NCBI GenBank assembly: GCA_016197405.1
Contig: JACPVR010000001.1
Location: forward strand, 1-64,000
DNA: 64,000 bases
Direction of reading: 5' to 3'
Source of the DNA: Mycobacterium sp.
GTDB taxonomy: Bacteria > Actinomycetota > Actinomycetes > Mycobacteriales > Mycobacteriaceae
The notes under the pieces were generated by a model. It ran no database searches. It saw nothing but the letters and a program-made list of their open reading frames with translations, and was not told where the DNA came from. This document shows positions 16,960 to 25,527 of this stretch, one piece after another (position 1 is the first letter of the stretch; the number at the start of each line of letters is the position of its first letter). The position numbers were made by a program, and so were the translations under genes.

Positions 16960-17704
16960 TGTTGGGGCCCTGTCCAAGTCGCTGGTCGGTGACGCCCTCA
17001 GACGATATCTGCGGATCTACCACCGACACACGGTCACCTTTGAGGAGAAACCACCGGACGAACAGGTGCTCATCGTCGCCAACCATGGCTTCGGCGGGCT
17101 GATCGACCTCAACGTGCTCGCCATGTCGGCGGTCATCGCCAAGGCCGGATTGACCCGTCCGACCACCGTGCTGGTGCATCAGATCGCCTGGACCCTGGGG
17201 CTGGGCGATCTCATCGAGGCACTCGGTGGCAAGCTCGCCGGACGCAAGGCGGCCGACGACGCACTTGCCGCCGGACACAACGTGCTCGTCTTCCCTGGCG
17301 GCGACATCGACGCCGCCAAGAGTTGGTCAGACCGCAACCGCATCAAGTTCGACGGACGAGACGGCTTCGCCCGACTTGCGCTCGACCACGCAATACCGGT
17401 CCTGCCGGTCGTCACGGCAGGCGCGGGCGACTCGGTCCTGGTGCTTTCCGATGGCCGACGGATCGCGGAAGCACTCAAACTGCCTGACCGCATACGCGTA
17501 CGCACCCTGCCGGTCAGCCTGTCGATCCCCTGGGGTCTGAGCGTCGGACTCGTCGGTCTGCTGCCCTACTTGCCGCTGCCCAGCAAGCTGCGCACCGCCG
17601 TCCTACCCGTGATCCGCCCGATACCAGCCGAAGAACCTACGGCTCTGGCGGCCCGTGTCATCGAAGCCATGCAGCACAGACTCGACGAATTCGTGGCAGG
17701 CTGA
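16952..17704 (+). CDS. Lysophospholipid/glycerolipid acyltransferase-like protein
   Basis: A 250-residue protein of the LPLAT/DGAT-like acyltransferase fold. It has ANHGFGGLIDL, a variant of the usual NHxxxxD motif with two extra residues before the Asp, and FPGGDIDAAKSWSDRNRIKFDGRDGFARLAL, characteristic of the branch near DGAT/MGAT. Hydrophobic C-terminal helices suggest peripheral membrane binding. The GTG at 16952 overlaps the last eight bases of the synthetase gene, so translation is coupled. Together they could activate a fatty acid and transfer it to an alcohol. The acceptor is unknown. Confidence 0.78.
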   Translation: MTDVGALSKSLVGDALRRYLRIYHRHTVTFEEKPPDEQVLIVANHGFGGLIDLNVLAMSAVIAKAGLTRPTTVLVHQIAWTLGLGDLIEALGGKLAGRKAADDALAAGHNVLVFPGGDIDAAKSWSDRNRIKFDGRDGFARLALDHAIPVLPVVTAGAGDSVLVLSDGRRIAEALKLPDRIRVRTLPVSLSIPWGLSVGLVGLLPYLPLPSKLRTAVLPVIRPIPAEEPTALAARVIEAMQHRLDEFVAG

Positions 17705-17730
17705 CTTTCCCGACGCCGGAGTGTTGCGAG

Positions 17731-17785
17731 TTATGTTGCTGCGTTCGCGATTTCACGATCCACTGCGTGGCGGTGCAGGTCTACA
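17731..17785 (-). pseudogene. Remnant of a MarR-gene 3' end
   Basis: On the minus strand the last codons read LHRHAVDREIANAAT then stop, against LLHAVDSEIVNAAT then stop in the intact MarR gene at 18796-19242. The DNA matches over roughly 30 bases (17733 onward against 18798 onward) and then diverges. There is no gene body upstream of the fragment. It looks like the stump of a second MarR copy left by a duplication or rearrangement that flanks the alpha/beta hydrolase gene. Confidence 0.45.
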
Positions 17786-17900
17786 AAGTTCGCGGTGGCA
17801 CAGTTCACAGCAGCTGGAGTGCGCAACGGCACATCGGCGAAAATGTCGCAGATTAAGTTACCGGTGAGTAGGCTCGACACTCGACCGGGTGGGAGTAGCA

Positions 17901-18779
17901 ATGGGCGAAACGAAATTTTTCGATATTCACGGTGTGAAACAAGCCGTCGTGGACGAAGGCGAGGGCGATGAGGTCCTCTTGTTGATTCACGGCATGGCGG
18001 GCAGCGCCGAGACGTGGCGAGCAGTGTTGCCTCAGCTCGCCAAGAAGTACCGTGTTGTGGCCCCTGACTTGCTGGGCCACGGTCAATCGTCCAAACCGCG
18101 CACCGACTACTCGTTGGGTGCATTTGCGGTTGGGTTGCGTGATCTGCTCGATGAGCTCGGCGTCGAGTCGGCAACGGTCGTGGGTCACTCGCTGGGCGGC
18201 GGCGTCGCGATGCAATTCCTGTACCAACACCCCGACTACTGCCGCAGGCTCGTGCTGATCAGCAGCGGTGGGCTCGGCCCCGATGTCGGCTGGATCCTGC
18301 GTCTGCTCGCCGCCCCGGGTGCGGAATTTGTCATGCCGCTGATCGCGCCTTCGCCCGTCCTGCGCGCCGGTAACGCGTTGCAATCCTGGCTCAGCTCGGC
18401 CGGCTTACGCTCACCGCGCGGCGCCGAGATCTGGCGTGCGTATTCGTCATTCTCCGACAGCGAAACGCGTGAAGCATTCCTGCGCACGCTGCGGTCGGTG
18501 GTCGACTACCGAGGGCAGTCCGTAAGTGCACTGAACCGGCTGAGCCTCAGAGCAGACCTGCCCACCCTCGCAATTTGGGGCGAGCAGGACACCATCATTC
18601 CGGTCGACCACGCTTACGCGGCGTTAGAGATTCGTCCCGACTGCCGCCTCGAAGTGCTGCCCGGCGTGGGACATTTCGCGCAGGTCGAGGCGCCCACCGA
18701 GGTGGTCGATCTCATCGATGACTTCATCTCGACGACCACACCCGGCGATACCCACAGCCAACAGTCATCCCGGCGGTAG
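17901..18779 (+). CDS. Alpha/beta hydrolase
   Basis: A 292-residue alpha/beta hydrolase. LLIHGMAGSAETW is the oxyanion segment, VVGHSLGGG gives the nucleophile Ser97, WGEQDTIIP carries the acidic residue, and GVGHFAQVEAP carries the His. It resembles mycobacterial hydrolases of the MhpC/epoxide-hydrolase-like group. The ATG at 17901 is preferred because GGGAG lies six bases upstream; a GTG at 17889 is possible. It ends 16 bases from the convergent MarR gene and begins about 120 bases after a MarR 3'-end remnant, so it may be the target of the MarR protein. Confidence 0.82.
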   Translation: MGETKFFDIHGVKQAVVDEGEGDEVLLLIHGMAGSAETWRAVLPQLAKKYRVVAPDLLGHGQSSKPRTDYSLGAFAVGLRDLLDELGVESATVVGHSLGGGVAMQFLYQHPDYCRRLVLISSGGLGPDVGWILRLLAAPGAEFVMPLIAPSPVLRAGNALQSWLSSAGLRSPRGAEIWRAYSSFSDSETREAFLRTLRSVVDYRGQSVSALNRLSLRADLPTLAIWGEQDTIIPVDHAYAALEIRPDCRLEVLPGVGHFAQVEAPTEVVDLIDDFISTTTPGDTHSQQSSRR

Positions 18780-18795
18780 TACAGGCCAGCACAAA

Positions 18796-19242
18796 TCATG
18801 TTGCCGCGTTGACGATTTCAGAATCCACGGCATGTAGAAGCCGCTTGAGCTCGTGCCGCTCGGTCGGTGTCAGCTGCGCAAGCAGCCGCTCGTCGGCAAC
18901 CCGTACGGCAGCCTCGGCGCGCTTGAGCAATGCCTTCCCTTTGGCGGTGAGTCGCGCCGGCAGCGAGCGGCCGGAGGCGACACTGGCCGGTCGTGCGACA
19001 GCACCCATGTCTTGGAGCCCACGCAGAACCAGATTCATCGCCTGCGGCGACACGTTTGCACCGCGGGCAAGCTCGGCACTGGACTGTCCCGGGCACATCG
19101 ACAGCTGCCGCATACAGACGAACTCCGGCAGTCCCAGGCCCAGTGGTGCGAGCTCGTCGCTCACCTGTGGCCGCAACGACGCCATCACCCGGTACAACAA
19201 GAAGCCCAACGGCTGGTCCTCGTAGTCAGGCATGTCGAACAT
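18796..19242 (-). CDS. MarR-family regulator
   Basis: A 148-residue winged-helix regulator. SSAELARGANVSPQAMNLVLRGLQDMGAVARPASVASGRSLPARLTAKG (about residues 53-103) is the MarR DNA-binding helix and wing, flanked by the helices of the dimer interface. MarR proteins usually repress efflux or detoxification genes until a phenolic ligand binds. Two in-frame ATGs (19242 and 19233) are possible and neither has a clear ribosome site. It is convergent with the hydrolase at 17901. A stump of a similar gene's 3' end is at 17731. Confidence 0.85.
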   Translation of the reverse strand: MFDMPDYEDQPLGFLLYRVMASLRPQVSDELAPLGLGLPEFVCMRQLSMCPGQSSAELARGANVSPQAMNLVLRGLQDMGAVARPASVASGRSLPARLTAKGKALLKRAEAAVRVADERLLAQLTPTERHELKRLLHAVDSEIVNAAT

Positions 19243-19288
19243 GCTGACACATGATCACCGAGCACAGCTCAGAAGGTGTCGATCCCCG

Positions 19289-20455
19289 TCAACGAGCACT
19301 AAGGGCCAACACCGCGACATCGTCGTCGACGCGAAGTCCGGCGAGCACCCCTTCGACAGCCGTCACAATCTGGGTGGCCGTCGTGGGCGCATGCGTCGCC
19401 ACGAAGTTCAGCAACGCACCGTCGTCGTCGTAACGCTCAGCGCCCGAGCCGATTCGGGCTTCGGTCAGGCCGTCGGTATAGAGGAACAACGTGTCACCCG
19501 TACGCAAATGCAAGTGTGTCGAAACGAATCTCGGACCGCTGAACAAACCGACGGCGTGCCCGCCGGCGATCTCCACATATTCGGTGGCGCCGTCGGCGCG
19601 GATCAGTATGCCGGGCGGATGCCCCCCGGTGGCCATCTCGACGTCGAATCCGGTGTCGCCGCGAACCGTGATTATTCCGAAAAGCACCGTGCAGAAACTA
19701 TTTTGGCCGTCCATATCGTTCTGGGTGAAAACGATGTCCAGATTGTGCAGCACCGCGACGGGGTCGTCGTCGTACACCGCGGCAGCCCGCAGGGTGTAAC
19801 GCGTCAGGGATGTCAGGGCCGCCGCGGCCGCACCCTTGCCGCAGACATCGCCCAGGAAGAAGCCCCACTTGCTGCGCGTCAGCGGGAACAGATCGTAGAA
19901 GTCTCCGCCGACGTCGGCTGCTGCGGCGTGATACGTCGCGGCGGCATCCAGTCCTGGCGGTGGAGACAACGCCGGCGGCAGCAGCGACCGTTGCAACGTG
20001 GCCGCCAGATGCTCGGCTCGAGCCTGTTCGAATTCGGCTCGTTTGCGCGCGGCGAGCAGTTCACGTTCGTAGGCCCGCCGGTCATTGCCGTCTTGGACGG
20101 TTATCCGGAACAGCGCCGGTCTGCCGTCGGGGCCGACCGCGGTGTTGGCGGAAAGGAACACCGGCCACCGAGAACCATCGGCGCCCACCAGATCGACTGC
20201 GATGCCGCGGAGCTGCCCGTCCATCTGCAACAGGGCCGCAAAATGGGTTTCGAAGTGTATCCGGCTGCCCACCGACAGCAGGTCGCCGAACGACCGCCCG
20301 GTCAGCTCCTCGCGCGACAACCCCAGCCAGGTGCACAGCGTGCTGTTCACCGTCACGATGCGGCCGTCGGGCAGTGTCGCGAGCAATCCGCATGGAGCGT
20401 TGTCCAGAAGGTCCCTGGTGGGGTCGGGATCGGCGGGCCCCGCGGCGGAGCTCAC
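19289..20455 (-). CDS. PAS-PP2C (SpoIIE-type) phosphatase, RsbP-like
   Basis: A 388-residue cytosolic phosphatase. Residues 12-125 form a PAS domain (NAPCGLLATLPDGRIVTVNSTLCTWLG, then VFLSANTAVGPDG). A charged helix at about 128-160 looks like a coiled coil. Residues 170-388 are a SpoIIE/PP2C domain with the metal-binding DVGGDFYD and GDVCGKG. This domain order is that of B. subtilis RsbP, which dephosphorylates an anti-sigma antagonist under energy stress. Its GTG overlaps the stop of the alpha/beta hydrolase gene (GTGA), and that hydrolase resembles RsbQ, RsbP's obligate partner. No anti-sigma factor or antagonist gene is in the window. Confidence 0.88.
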   Translation of the reverse strand: MSSAAGPADPDPTRDLLDNAPCGLLATLPDGRIVTVNSTLCTWLGLSREELTGRSFGDLLSVGSRIHFETHFAALLQMDGQLRGIAVDLVGADGSRWPVFLSANTAVGPDGRPALFRITVQDGNDRRAYERELLAARKRAEFEQARAEHLAATLQRSLLPPALSPPPGLDAAATYHAAAADVGGDFYDLFPLTRSKWGFFLGDVCGKGAAAAALTSLTRYTLRAAAVYDDDPVAVLHNLDIVFTQNDMDGQNSFCTVLFGIITVRGDTGFDVEMATGGHPPGILIRADGATEYVEIAGGHAVGLFSGPRFVSTHLHLRTGDTLFLYTDGLTEARIGSGAERYDDDGALLNFVATHAPTTATQIVTAVEGVLAGLRVDDDVAVLALSAR

Positions 20456-21252
20456 GCGGAACGGGCGAATGCAGCGATCGCCTGCGCTGTGGCTTCTGGC
20501 GCGCTGACGTGCGGACAGTGCCCCGAACTGTCCAGCGTCACCTTGCTGCTGCCGCGGATGTGCCGGTGCACGTAGTCGCCGACCTCACGTGGCGCCAACG
20601 AATCGCGTGCGCATTCGATGACCAGGGTCGGCACCGAGACGCGCTGCAGATCGGCCCGGTTGTCCGACAAGAATGTGGCGCGGGCGAAAACGCTCGCCTT
20701 GGCCGGGTCGGTGCGGCAGAACGTCTCTGCCAGCTCCGCTTCGAGCTCCGGCCGGTCGGGGGTGGCCATGATGACCGGCGCCATGGCTCGCGACCAGCCC
20801 AGATAGTTGGTGTCCAGCGATTCCAGCAGCTCGTCGATATCGGCGCGGGAGAAGCCGCCTCGGTAGCCGTCGTCGTCGAGATAACGCGGCGACGGTGTCA
20901 GCAGGACCAGTCTGGTGAGCCTGCTCGAATCGGCCGCGACCGCCAGCACACCCATCATCGCCGCGACCGAATGCCCCACGAAAACGGCATCGTGCAGATC
21001 CAGTTCACGTGCGATGTCCAGGATGTCCTGGGCATATCCGTCCAAAGTGGCGTAGCGGTCCGCATCCCAAGCCGACGGATCCGAGGATCCCGAGCCCACA
21101 TGGTCGAACAGCACAACGCGGAACTCCGGTTCCAGATACGGCACCACCAACCGCCACAGTTGCTGGTCGCAGCCGAAGCCATGGGCCAGCACCAGCGTCG
21201 GCCCCGTCGGATTACCCACCGTGCGCACATGGTTGCGGGCGTAGGTGTCCAC
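20452..21252 (-). CDS. Alpha/beta hydrolase, RsbQ-like
   Basis: A 266-residue alpha/beta hydrolase. LVLAHGFGCDQQLWR is the segment typical of RsbQ proteins, GHSVAAMMG puts the nucleophile Ser at 95, and DSSGHCPH puts the His near 245, positions nearly the same as in B. subtilis RsbQ (Ser96 and His247, from memory). RsbQ is needed for the PAS phosphatase RsbP to sense energy stress, probably by making or presenting a small ligand for the PAS domain. The GTG at 21252 is chosen by family length; a longer frame upstream is basic and unlike the family. It overlaps the PAS-phosphatase gene by four bases. Confidence 0.85.
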   Translation of the reverse strand: MDTYARNHVRTVGNPTGPTLVLAHGFGCDQQLWRLVVPYLEPEFRVVLFDHVGSGSSDPSAWDADRYATLDGYAQDILDIARELDLHDAVFVGHSVAAMMGVLAVAADSSRLTRLVLLTPSPRYLDDDGYRGGFSRADIDELLESLDTNYLGWSRAMAPVIMATPDRPELEAELAETFCRTDPAKASVFARATFLSDNRADLQRVSVPTLVIECARDSLAPREVGDYVHRHIRGSSKVTLDSSGHCPHVSAPEATAQAIAAFARSA

Positions 21253-21307
21253 GGCGCCAGTTTCGCATCTGGCTGCGCAGGTCAGCAACGAACACCGGAC
21301 CGGGGGT

Positions 21308-21751
21308 TCAATGCCACGGTGTTCCCACGGCCGCGGCGCAACCGTCGAGGATCTCCGCGAATCCACGGCGGAAAACCCGTGAGGTGACCGCCTCCATTGC
21401 CGCTCCACCCGCGCGCAAGGGGTGACTGAAGGTGGTGACCCAGTCGACATGGGTGCCGCTGTCACACGGTGTGAACGTCATGGTGCCGCCCTCGTGCACG
21501 ACGGCGGGAAACGAACGCAATATCCGGTAGGAGTAACTGCGCGGCGGATCGTAGGCCGTGATCTCCTCGCGCAGCCACACCCCGATTCCGGTCACCTCCC
21601 GCACCGCACCGACACCGGGCGACGGCGAATCCGCGCGGTAACCCGCGGTCAGCAACAGTCGGGCGGCAGTCAGGCTGGCCGGCTCGGACAGCCAGGCGAA
21701 GACGCGCTCCTGCGGTGCGGCGATCGTGCGCTGCACATGCAGCCGAACCAT
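21308..21751 (-). CDS. SRPBCC family protein
   Basis: A 147-residue helix-grip protein. VRLHVQRTIAAPQERVFAWLSEPASL is the opening strand and helix, SFPAVVHEGGTMTFTPCDSGTHVDWVTTF the central sheet, and FRRGFAEILDGCAAAV the closing helix. Fold members bind lipid-like ligands. The ATG at 21751 has a strong purine-rich ribosome site (GGGGGGAGAG). It lies 55 bases upstream of the RsbQ-like gene on the same strand and may be co-transcribed, though a link to that module is not evident. Confidence 0.78.
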   Translation of the reverse strand: MVRLHVQRTIAAPQERVFAWLSEPASLTAARLLLTAGYRADSPSPGVGAVREVTGIGVWLREEITAYDPPRSYSYRILRSFPAVVHEGGTMTFTPCDSGTHVDWVTTFSHPLRAGGAAMEAVTSRVFRRGFAEILDGCAAAVGTPWH

Positions 21752-21842
21752 GAATCTCTCCCCCCGAGATGATGATTTCCCCCACATGCTATCCCCGCCC
21801 GTCGACGCCAGGTGACGAACGACGGGGCAAGATGGTGCCACC

Positions 21843-22526
21843 ATGACAACCGACATCAGCGTCTCGCCGTGGTCGAACCGGCTCTGGAATGACATCGAGA
21901 CGATCTTCGACGCCACCCTGCGTCATCCATTCCTCACGGGTCTGACCGACGGCACCCTGGACCCAGATGTGTTCGGGCACTACGTCGCCCAGGATGTCCA
22001 CTACCTGCGTGACTACGCCCGTGCGCTGAACATCGTGGGGGCGAAAGCTCCCACCCTGGCCGGCACCGCGATGTTCGCCCGGCACGCCGCCGAGGTGTTC
22101 GAGGTCGAACTCGCACTGCACAGCAGCCTGCTACCCGACCTCGGGCTGGACCCCGCCGCCGTCGACGCGACACCGGTGGCGCCGACCACCCGGGCCTACA
22201 CCAGCTATCTGCTGGCAACCACCTACGGCGGCAGCTTCGCCGACGGCCTTGCCGCGATCCTGCCGTGCTACTGGATCTACGCCAAGGTCGGCGCCGCGCT
22301 CGTCGAGCGGGGCTCGCCCGATCGGCGCTTCCAGGCGTGGATCGACAGTTACGCCGGGGAGGAGTTCGCGAGCACCGTCGCCGAGGTCCTGGCGCTGGCC
22401 GACACGACCGGTCGCACCCTGAGCGCCACCGAAGAACGAGGCGCTCGTACCCACTTCGTGACGACCGCCCGGTATGAGTGGATGTTCTTCGACGCCGCCT
22501 ATCGACTGGAGACGTGGCCGGTATGA
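21843..22526 (+). CDS. tenA: TenA-family aminopyrimidine aminohydrolase / thiaminase II
   Basis: A 227-residue all-helical TenA protein. The catalytic Cys142 is in ILPCYWIYAKVG, acidic residues cluster in YAGEEFAS, and YEWMFFDAAYRLE is the C-terminal signature carrying the second catalytic Glu. TenA hydrolyses aminopyrimidine breakdown products of thiamine so that the hydroxymethylpyrimidine part can be salvaged in the cytosol. It stands alone, with no other thiamine gene near. No TPP riboswitch is visible in the 91-base leader, although a 7-bp stem (21798-21804 with 21820-21826) lies just before the ATG. Confidence 0.9.
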   Translation: MTTDISVSPWSNRLWNDIETIFDATLRHPFLTGLTDGTLDPDVFGHYVAQDVHYLRDYARALNIVGAKAPTLAGTAMFARHAAEVFEVELALHSSLLPDLGLDPAAVDATPVAPTTRAYTSYLLATTYGGSFADGLAAILPCYWIYAKVGAALVERGSPDRRFQAWIDSYAGEEFASTVAEVLALADTTGRTLSATEERGARTHFVTTARYEWMFFDAAYRLETWPV

Positions 22527-22567
22527 GCTACCCGGAATTGTGGGGCCGATACCGAGCGACATCCGGT

Positions 22568-23656
22568 CTACAACGAGATACGCGCGCGGTCGCGTCGCGC
22601 CACACCGGTGGCCGCGTCGAAGAAATAGGTCTGCTCGGGCGGTAACAGCAGCCCGATCCGGCTGCCGGACTCCAGCACGGTGCCGGCCGGCGCGTGCACG
22701 ATCACCCGGGTGTCCTCGACCAGTGCGGTCACCAGGGCGTGGCTGCCCAAGGGTTCGACGAAATCCACGCGGGCCGCCACCATGCCGTCGGCGTGATGGG
22801 TGCGCAATTGCAGGTGTTCGGGCCGCGCCCCGACGGTGACCGGACCGTCGGTCGTTGCCGGCGCCGTCACGGCGGCACCCCCGATGTGCAGGACACCGCC
22901 CCGCACCTCACCGGGGAGCAGATTCATCGGCGGGCTGCCCATGAACGCCGCCACGAAGGTGTTGGCCGGTCGGTTGTAGATGTCGTCGGTGGTGCCGATC
23001 TGCTGCACCTCACCGTCACACATCACGCACAGCCGGTCTCCCAGCGTCATCGCCTCGACCTGGTCGTGGGTGACATATATGGAGGTGACCGGAAATTCGC
23101 GCTGCAGTCGTTTGAGGTCGCCGCGCACCTGGTTGCGCAGTTTCGCGTCGAGGTTCGACAGCGGCTCGTCGAGCAGGAATGCCTGTGGTTTGCGAACCAG
23201 CGCGCGCCCCATGGCGACTCGCTGGCGCTGCCCACCGGACAACTGACCGGGTTTGCGGTCGAGGAGTTCACTGATCTGCAGCAGTTCGGCTGTTTCCCGG
23301 ACCCGCCGATCGGTCTCGGCCCGCGGGGTGCGACGCTGCCGCAATCCGTAGGCCAGATTGCGGTACACCGTCATATGCGGATACAACGCGTAGTTCTGGA
23401 ACACCATGGCGATATCACGCTGACCCGGTGCCAGCGCGTTGACCACCGAACCGCCGATCCTGATCTCGCCCGATGTGGGTTTGTCGAGGCCGGCCAGCAA
23501 CCGCAGCGCCGTGCTCTTACCGCATCCCGACGGCCCCACCAGGATCAGGAACTCACCGTCGGCCACCGTGAGATTGAGGCCTTTGAGAGCGACAGTATCG
23601 CCCGAACGGCCGCCCGGGTAACTGCGCACGACGTCGCGAAACTCTACCTCTGCCAA
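22568..23656 (-). CDS. ugpC: Sugar ABC importer ATPase (UgpC/MsmK type)
   Basis: A 362-residue ATPase that powers the importer. Walker [10 protein letters not shown] is near residue 42, the Q-loop is in [12 protein letters not shown], the signature is LSGGQRQR, Walker B is [11 protein letters not shown], and VTHDQ holds the H-loop. A C-terminal TOBE-like domain (about 235-362) is typical of carbohydrate importers of this class. It starts with TTG behind GGGAG. It is the last gene of the minus-strand sugar operon, 31 bases after the second permease, and energises the two permeases fed by the lipoprotein at 25528-26808. The symbol denotes the subfamily, not glycerol-phosphate specificity. Confidence 0.9.
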   Translation of the reverse strand: MAEVEFRDVVRSYPGGRSGDTVALKGLNLTVADGEFLILVGPSGCGKSTALRLLAGLDKPTSGEIRIGGSVVNALAPGQRDIAMVFQNYALYPHMTVYRNLAYGLRQRRTPRAETDRRVRETAELLQISELLDRKPGQLSGGQRQRVAMGRALVRKPQAFLLDEPLSNLDAKLRNQVRGDLKRLQREFPVTSIYVTHDQVEAMTLGDRLCVMCDGEVQQIGTTDDIYNRPANTFVAAFMGSPPMNLLPGEVRGGVLHIGGAAVTAPATTDGPVTVGARPEHLQLRTHHADGMVAARVDFVEPLGSHALVTALVEDTRVIVHAPAGTVLESGSRIGLLLPPEQTYFFDAATGVARRDRARISL

Positions 23657-23687
23657 CGTTGCACTCCCATCTCTGCCGCCCCCATAG

Positions 23688-24590
23688 TCAGCCTTTCAGC
23701 CCGGTGCTGGCCACCGACTGGACGAAATACTTCTGGGCGCCGACGAACACCAGCAGCATCGGCAACAGGCTCATCACATTGGCCGCCATCAAAAGTGGCC
23801 ACTTGACCCGGTGCGCACCCTGGAAGTAGCTGAGCCCCAACGGAATCGTCATCTGGTCCTGTGACGTGATCACGATGAGCGGCCAGAGAAAATCATTCCA
23901 CGATGTCAGCACCGTCAAGGCCGCCAGCGTCGACATGGCGGGCAGCGACAACGGCAGTACGATCCGGAAGAGCACGCCGAGCCGCGATGTCCCGTCCACC
24001 CGGGCAGCCTCCTCCAGTTCCACCGGCACGGTCTGAAAGAACTGGCGCAGGAAGAAGATTCCGAATGCGGTAGCCAGGTTCGGCAGCATCAACGCGCCGA
24101 TGTGGTCGATACCCAGACCTTCCCAGACATTGTCGCCGAACCACTTCACGATCAGGAACACCGGGATCATGGTGACCTGGAACGGCACCATCAGCGTTGC
24201 CATCAGGGTCACGAAAAGCACTCCCCTGCCCAGGAACCGGACGCGGGCGAAGGCGTAGCCGGCGAGGCTGCATACGATCAGATTACTGACCAGCACCACC
24301 AGCGTGACCAGTGCGCTGTTGAGGAAGAAGTGCCCGAACGGCGCTGAGTTCCAGGCCTCCACGTAGTTGGAGAATTGCGGACTCTGCGGCAACAACACCG
24401 GGGGGAACCGGTTGGCCTCCCCTTCGGTCTCCAGCGAGGTGATGAGCATCCACAACAGCGGGACGAGCAATACGAACGTCATCGGGATGAGCACCAGATG
24501 CCACGGGCTGAACGGCAGCCGTAGCCTGCGCCGCGGCGCAGGCACCTGCTGCGCGGCGGTCTCGGTGGGGCGGGACTGTGTCGTGGTCAT
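23688..24590 (-). CDS. Sugar ABC importer permease, MalG type
   Basis: A 300-residue inner-membrane permease with about six transmembrane helices. The first is LVLIPMTFVLLVPLLWMLI at about residue 33. The EAA loop that docks the ATPase is ELEEAARVDGTSRLGVLFRIVLPL. It belongs to the MalG/AraQ half of type I carbohydrate importers and pairs with the MalF-type permease just upstream, whose stop it overlaps by four bases (ATGA). The ATG at 24590 is preceded in the longer open frame only by sequence belonging to the neighbouring gene. Confidence 0.92.
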   Translation of the reverse strand: MTTTQSRPTETAAQQVPAPRRRLRLPFSPWHLVLIPMTFVLLVPLLWMLITSLETEGEANRFPPVLLPQSPQFSNYVEAWNSAPFGHFFLNSALVTLVVLVSNLIVCSLAGYAFARVRFLGRGVLFVTLMATLMVPFQVTMIPVFLIVKWFGDNVWEGLGIDHIGALMLPNLATAFGIFFLRQFFQTVPVELEEAARVDGTSRLGVLFRIVLPLSLPAMSTLAALTVLTSWNDFLWPLIVITSQDQMTIPLGLSYFQGAHRVKWPLLMAANVMSLLPMLLVFVGAQKYFVQSVASTGLKG

Positions 24591-25507
24591 GAGTTGTGCA
24601 CATACCTTCGCGCCAGCCGGAACTGCACAGCGGTGATCACCAGGATCACGACGAACAGCGCATAGGCCATCGCCGCGGCGTATCCGGCGTCGAAGTGCAC
24701 GAAAGCCCGGTCCCAGAGGTAGTAGACGATCACGGTGGTGGCGCGCAGCGGGCCGCCGCGGGTGGTGACGTAGACCTCGTCGAACAATTGCAGCGCGTTG
24801 ATCGTCAGCCACACCAGCAGGAAGAGATTCGCCGGGCCCAGCAGCGGCACGGTGATGGTCCGGAAACGGGTGAACGCGCTGGCGCCGTCGATCGCAGCGG
24901 CCTCGTGTAATTCGGCCGGGACTCCCTGCAGCGCAGCCAGATAGACGATCACCGAGAATCCGGTCCATCCCCAGATCGTCATCACGACGATGACGTAGAG
25001 AGCCTGTGACGGCGAAGCCAGGAAAGGTTGCGATGGCAGCCCGACGGCGTTGAGCGCAGCGTTGACCAGACCGTAGTCACGATCGGTCAGCCACAGGAAG
25101 ATGATGCCCTGCGAGATCGTCGAGACCGCCATGGTGATGTAGGCCGCGGTCCGGTACAGCGAGATGAAGCGCAGTGACCGATTCATCGCCGCGGCGATCA
25201 ACAGGCCGACCAGCATGGTGCCGGGCACGAACAGCGCGGTGTAGACGATGGTGTGTCTGATCGCTTCGACGAAAAGCGGATCCTGCGCCAGCTTGCGGTA
25301 GTTCTCCAGCCCCACCCACGGCGTCTCCGGTGTCAGCAGGTCGGAATGCTGGAACGACAGCTGCAATGACATGAGCACCGGCAGCAGACCGAATATGCCG
25401 ATCAGCACCACCCCGGGACTCACCAGGGCCCAACCGGACACCGTCTCCGTCCGGCTCAGACGTCCGAGCAACGCACCCGGTCGCCGGACGGAGACGTCGT
25501 CAGCCAT
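24587..25507 (-). CDS. Sugar ABC importer permease, MalF type
   Basis: A 306-residue inner-membrane permease of the MalF/UgpA kind with about six transmembrane helices (first helix GWALVSPGVVLIGIFGLLPVL). The EAA loop is ELHEAAAIDGASAFTRFRTITVPLL. It pairs with the MalG-type permease encoded next in the operon and receives substrate from the lipoprotein made from the gene 20 bases upstream. No substrate can be read from the permease itself; the operon's catabolic genes point to a galactosamine- or galactose-type sugar. Confidence 0.92.
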   Translation of the reverse strand: MADDVSVRRPGALLGRLSRTETVSGWALVSPGVVLIGIFGLLPVLMSLQLSFQHSDLLTPETPWVGLENYRKLAQDPLFVEAIRHTIVYTALFVPGTMLVGLLIAAAMNRSLRFISLYRTAAYITMAVSTISQGIIFLWLTDRDYGLVNAALNAVGLPSQPFLASPSQALYVIVVMTIWGWTGFSVIVYLAALQGVPAELHEAAAIDGASAFTRFRTITVPLLGPANLFLLVWLTINALQLFDEVYVTTRGGPLRATTVIVYYLWDRAFVHFDAGYAAAMAYALFVVILVITAVQFRLARRYVHNS

Positions 25508-25527
25508 GTCCGTTGATCTCCGGTCGC

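Noticed and set aside
21752..21842. Possible TPP riboswitch before tenA
   Set aside because: The leader has a 7-bp stem but none of the conserved TPP-aptamer sequence, and it is too short for one.
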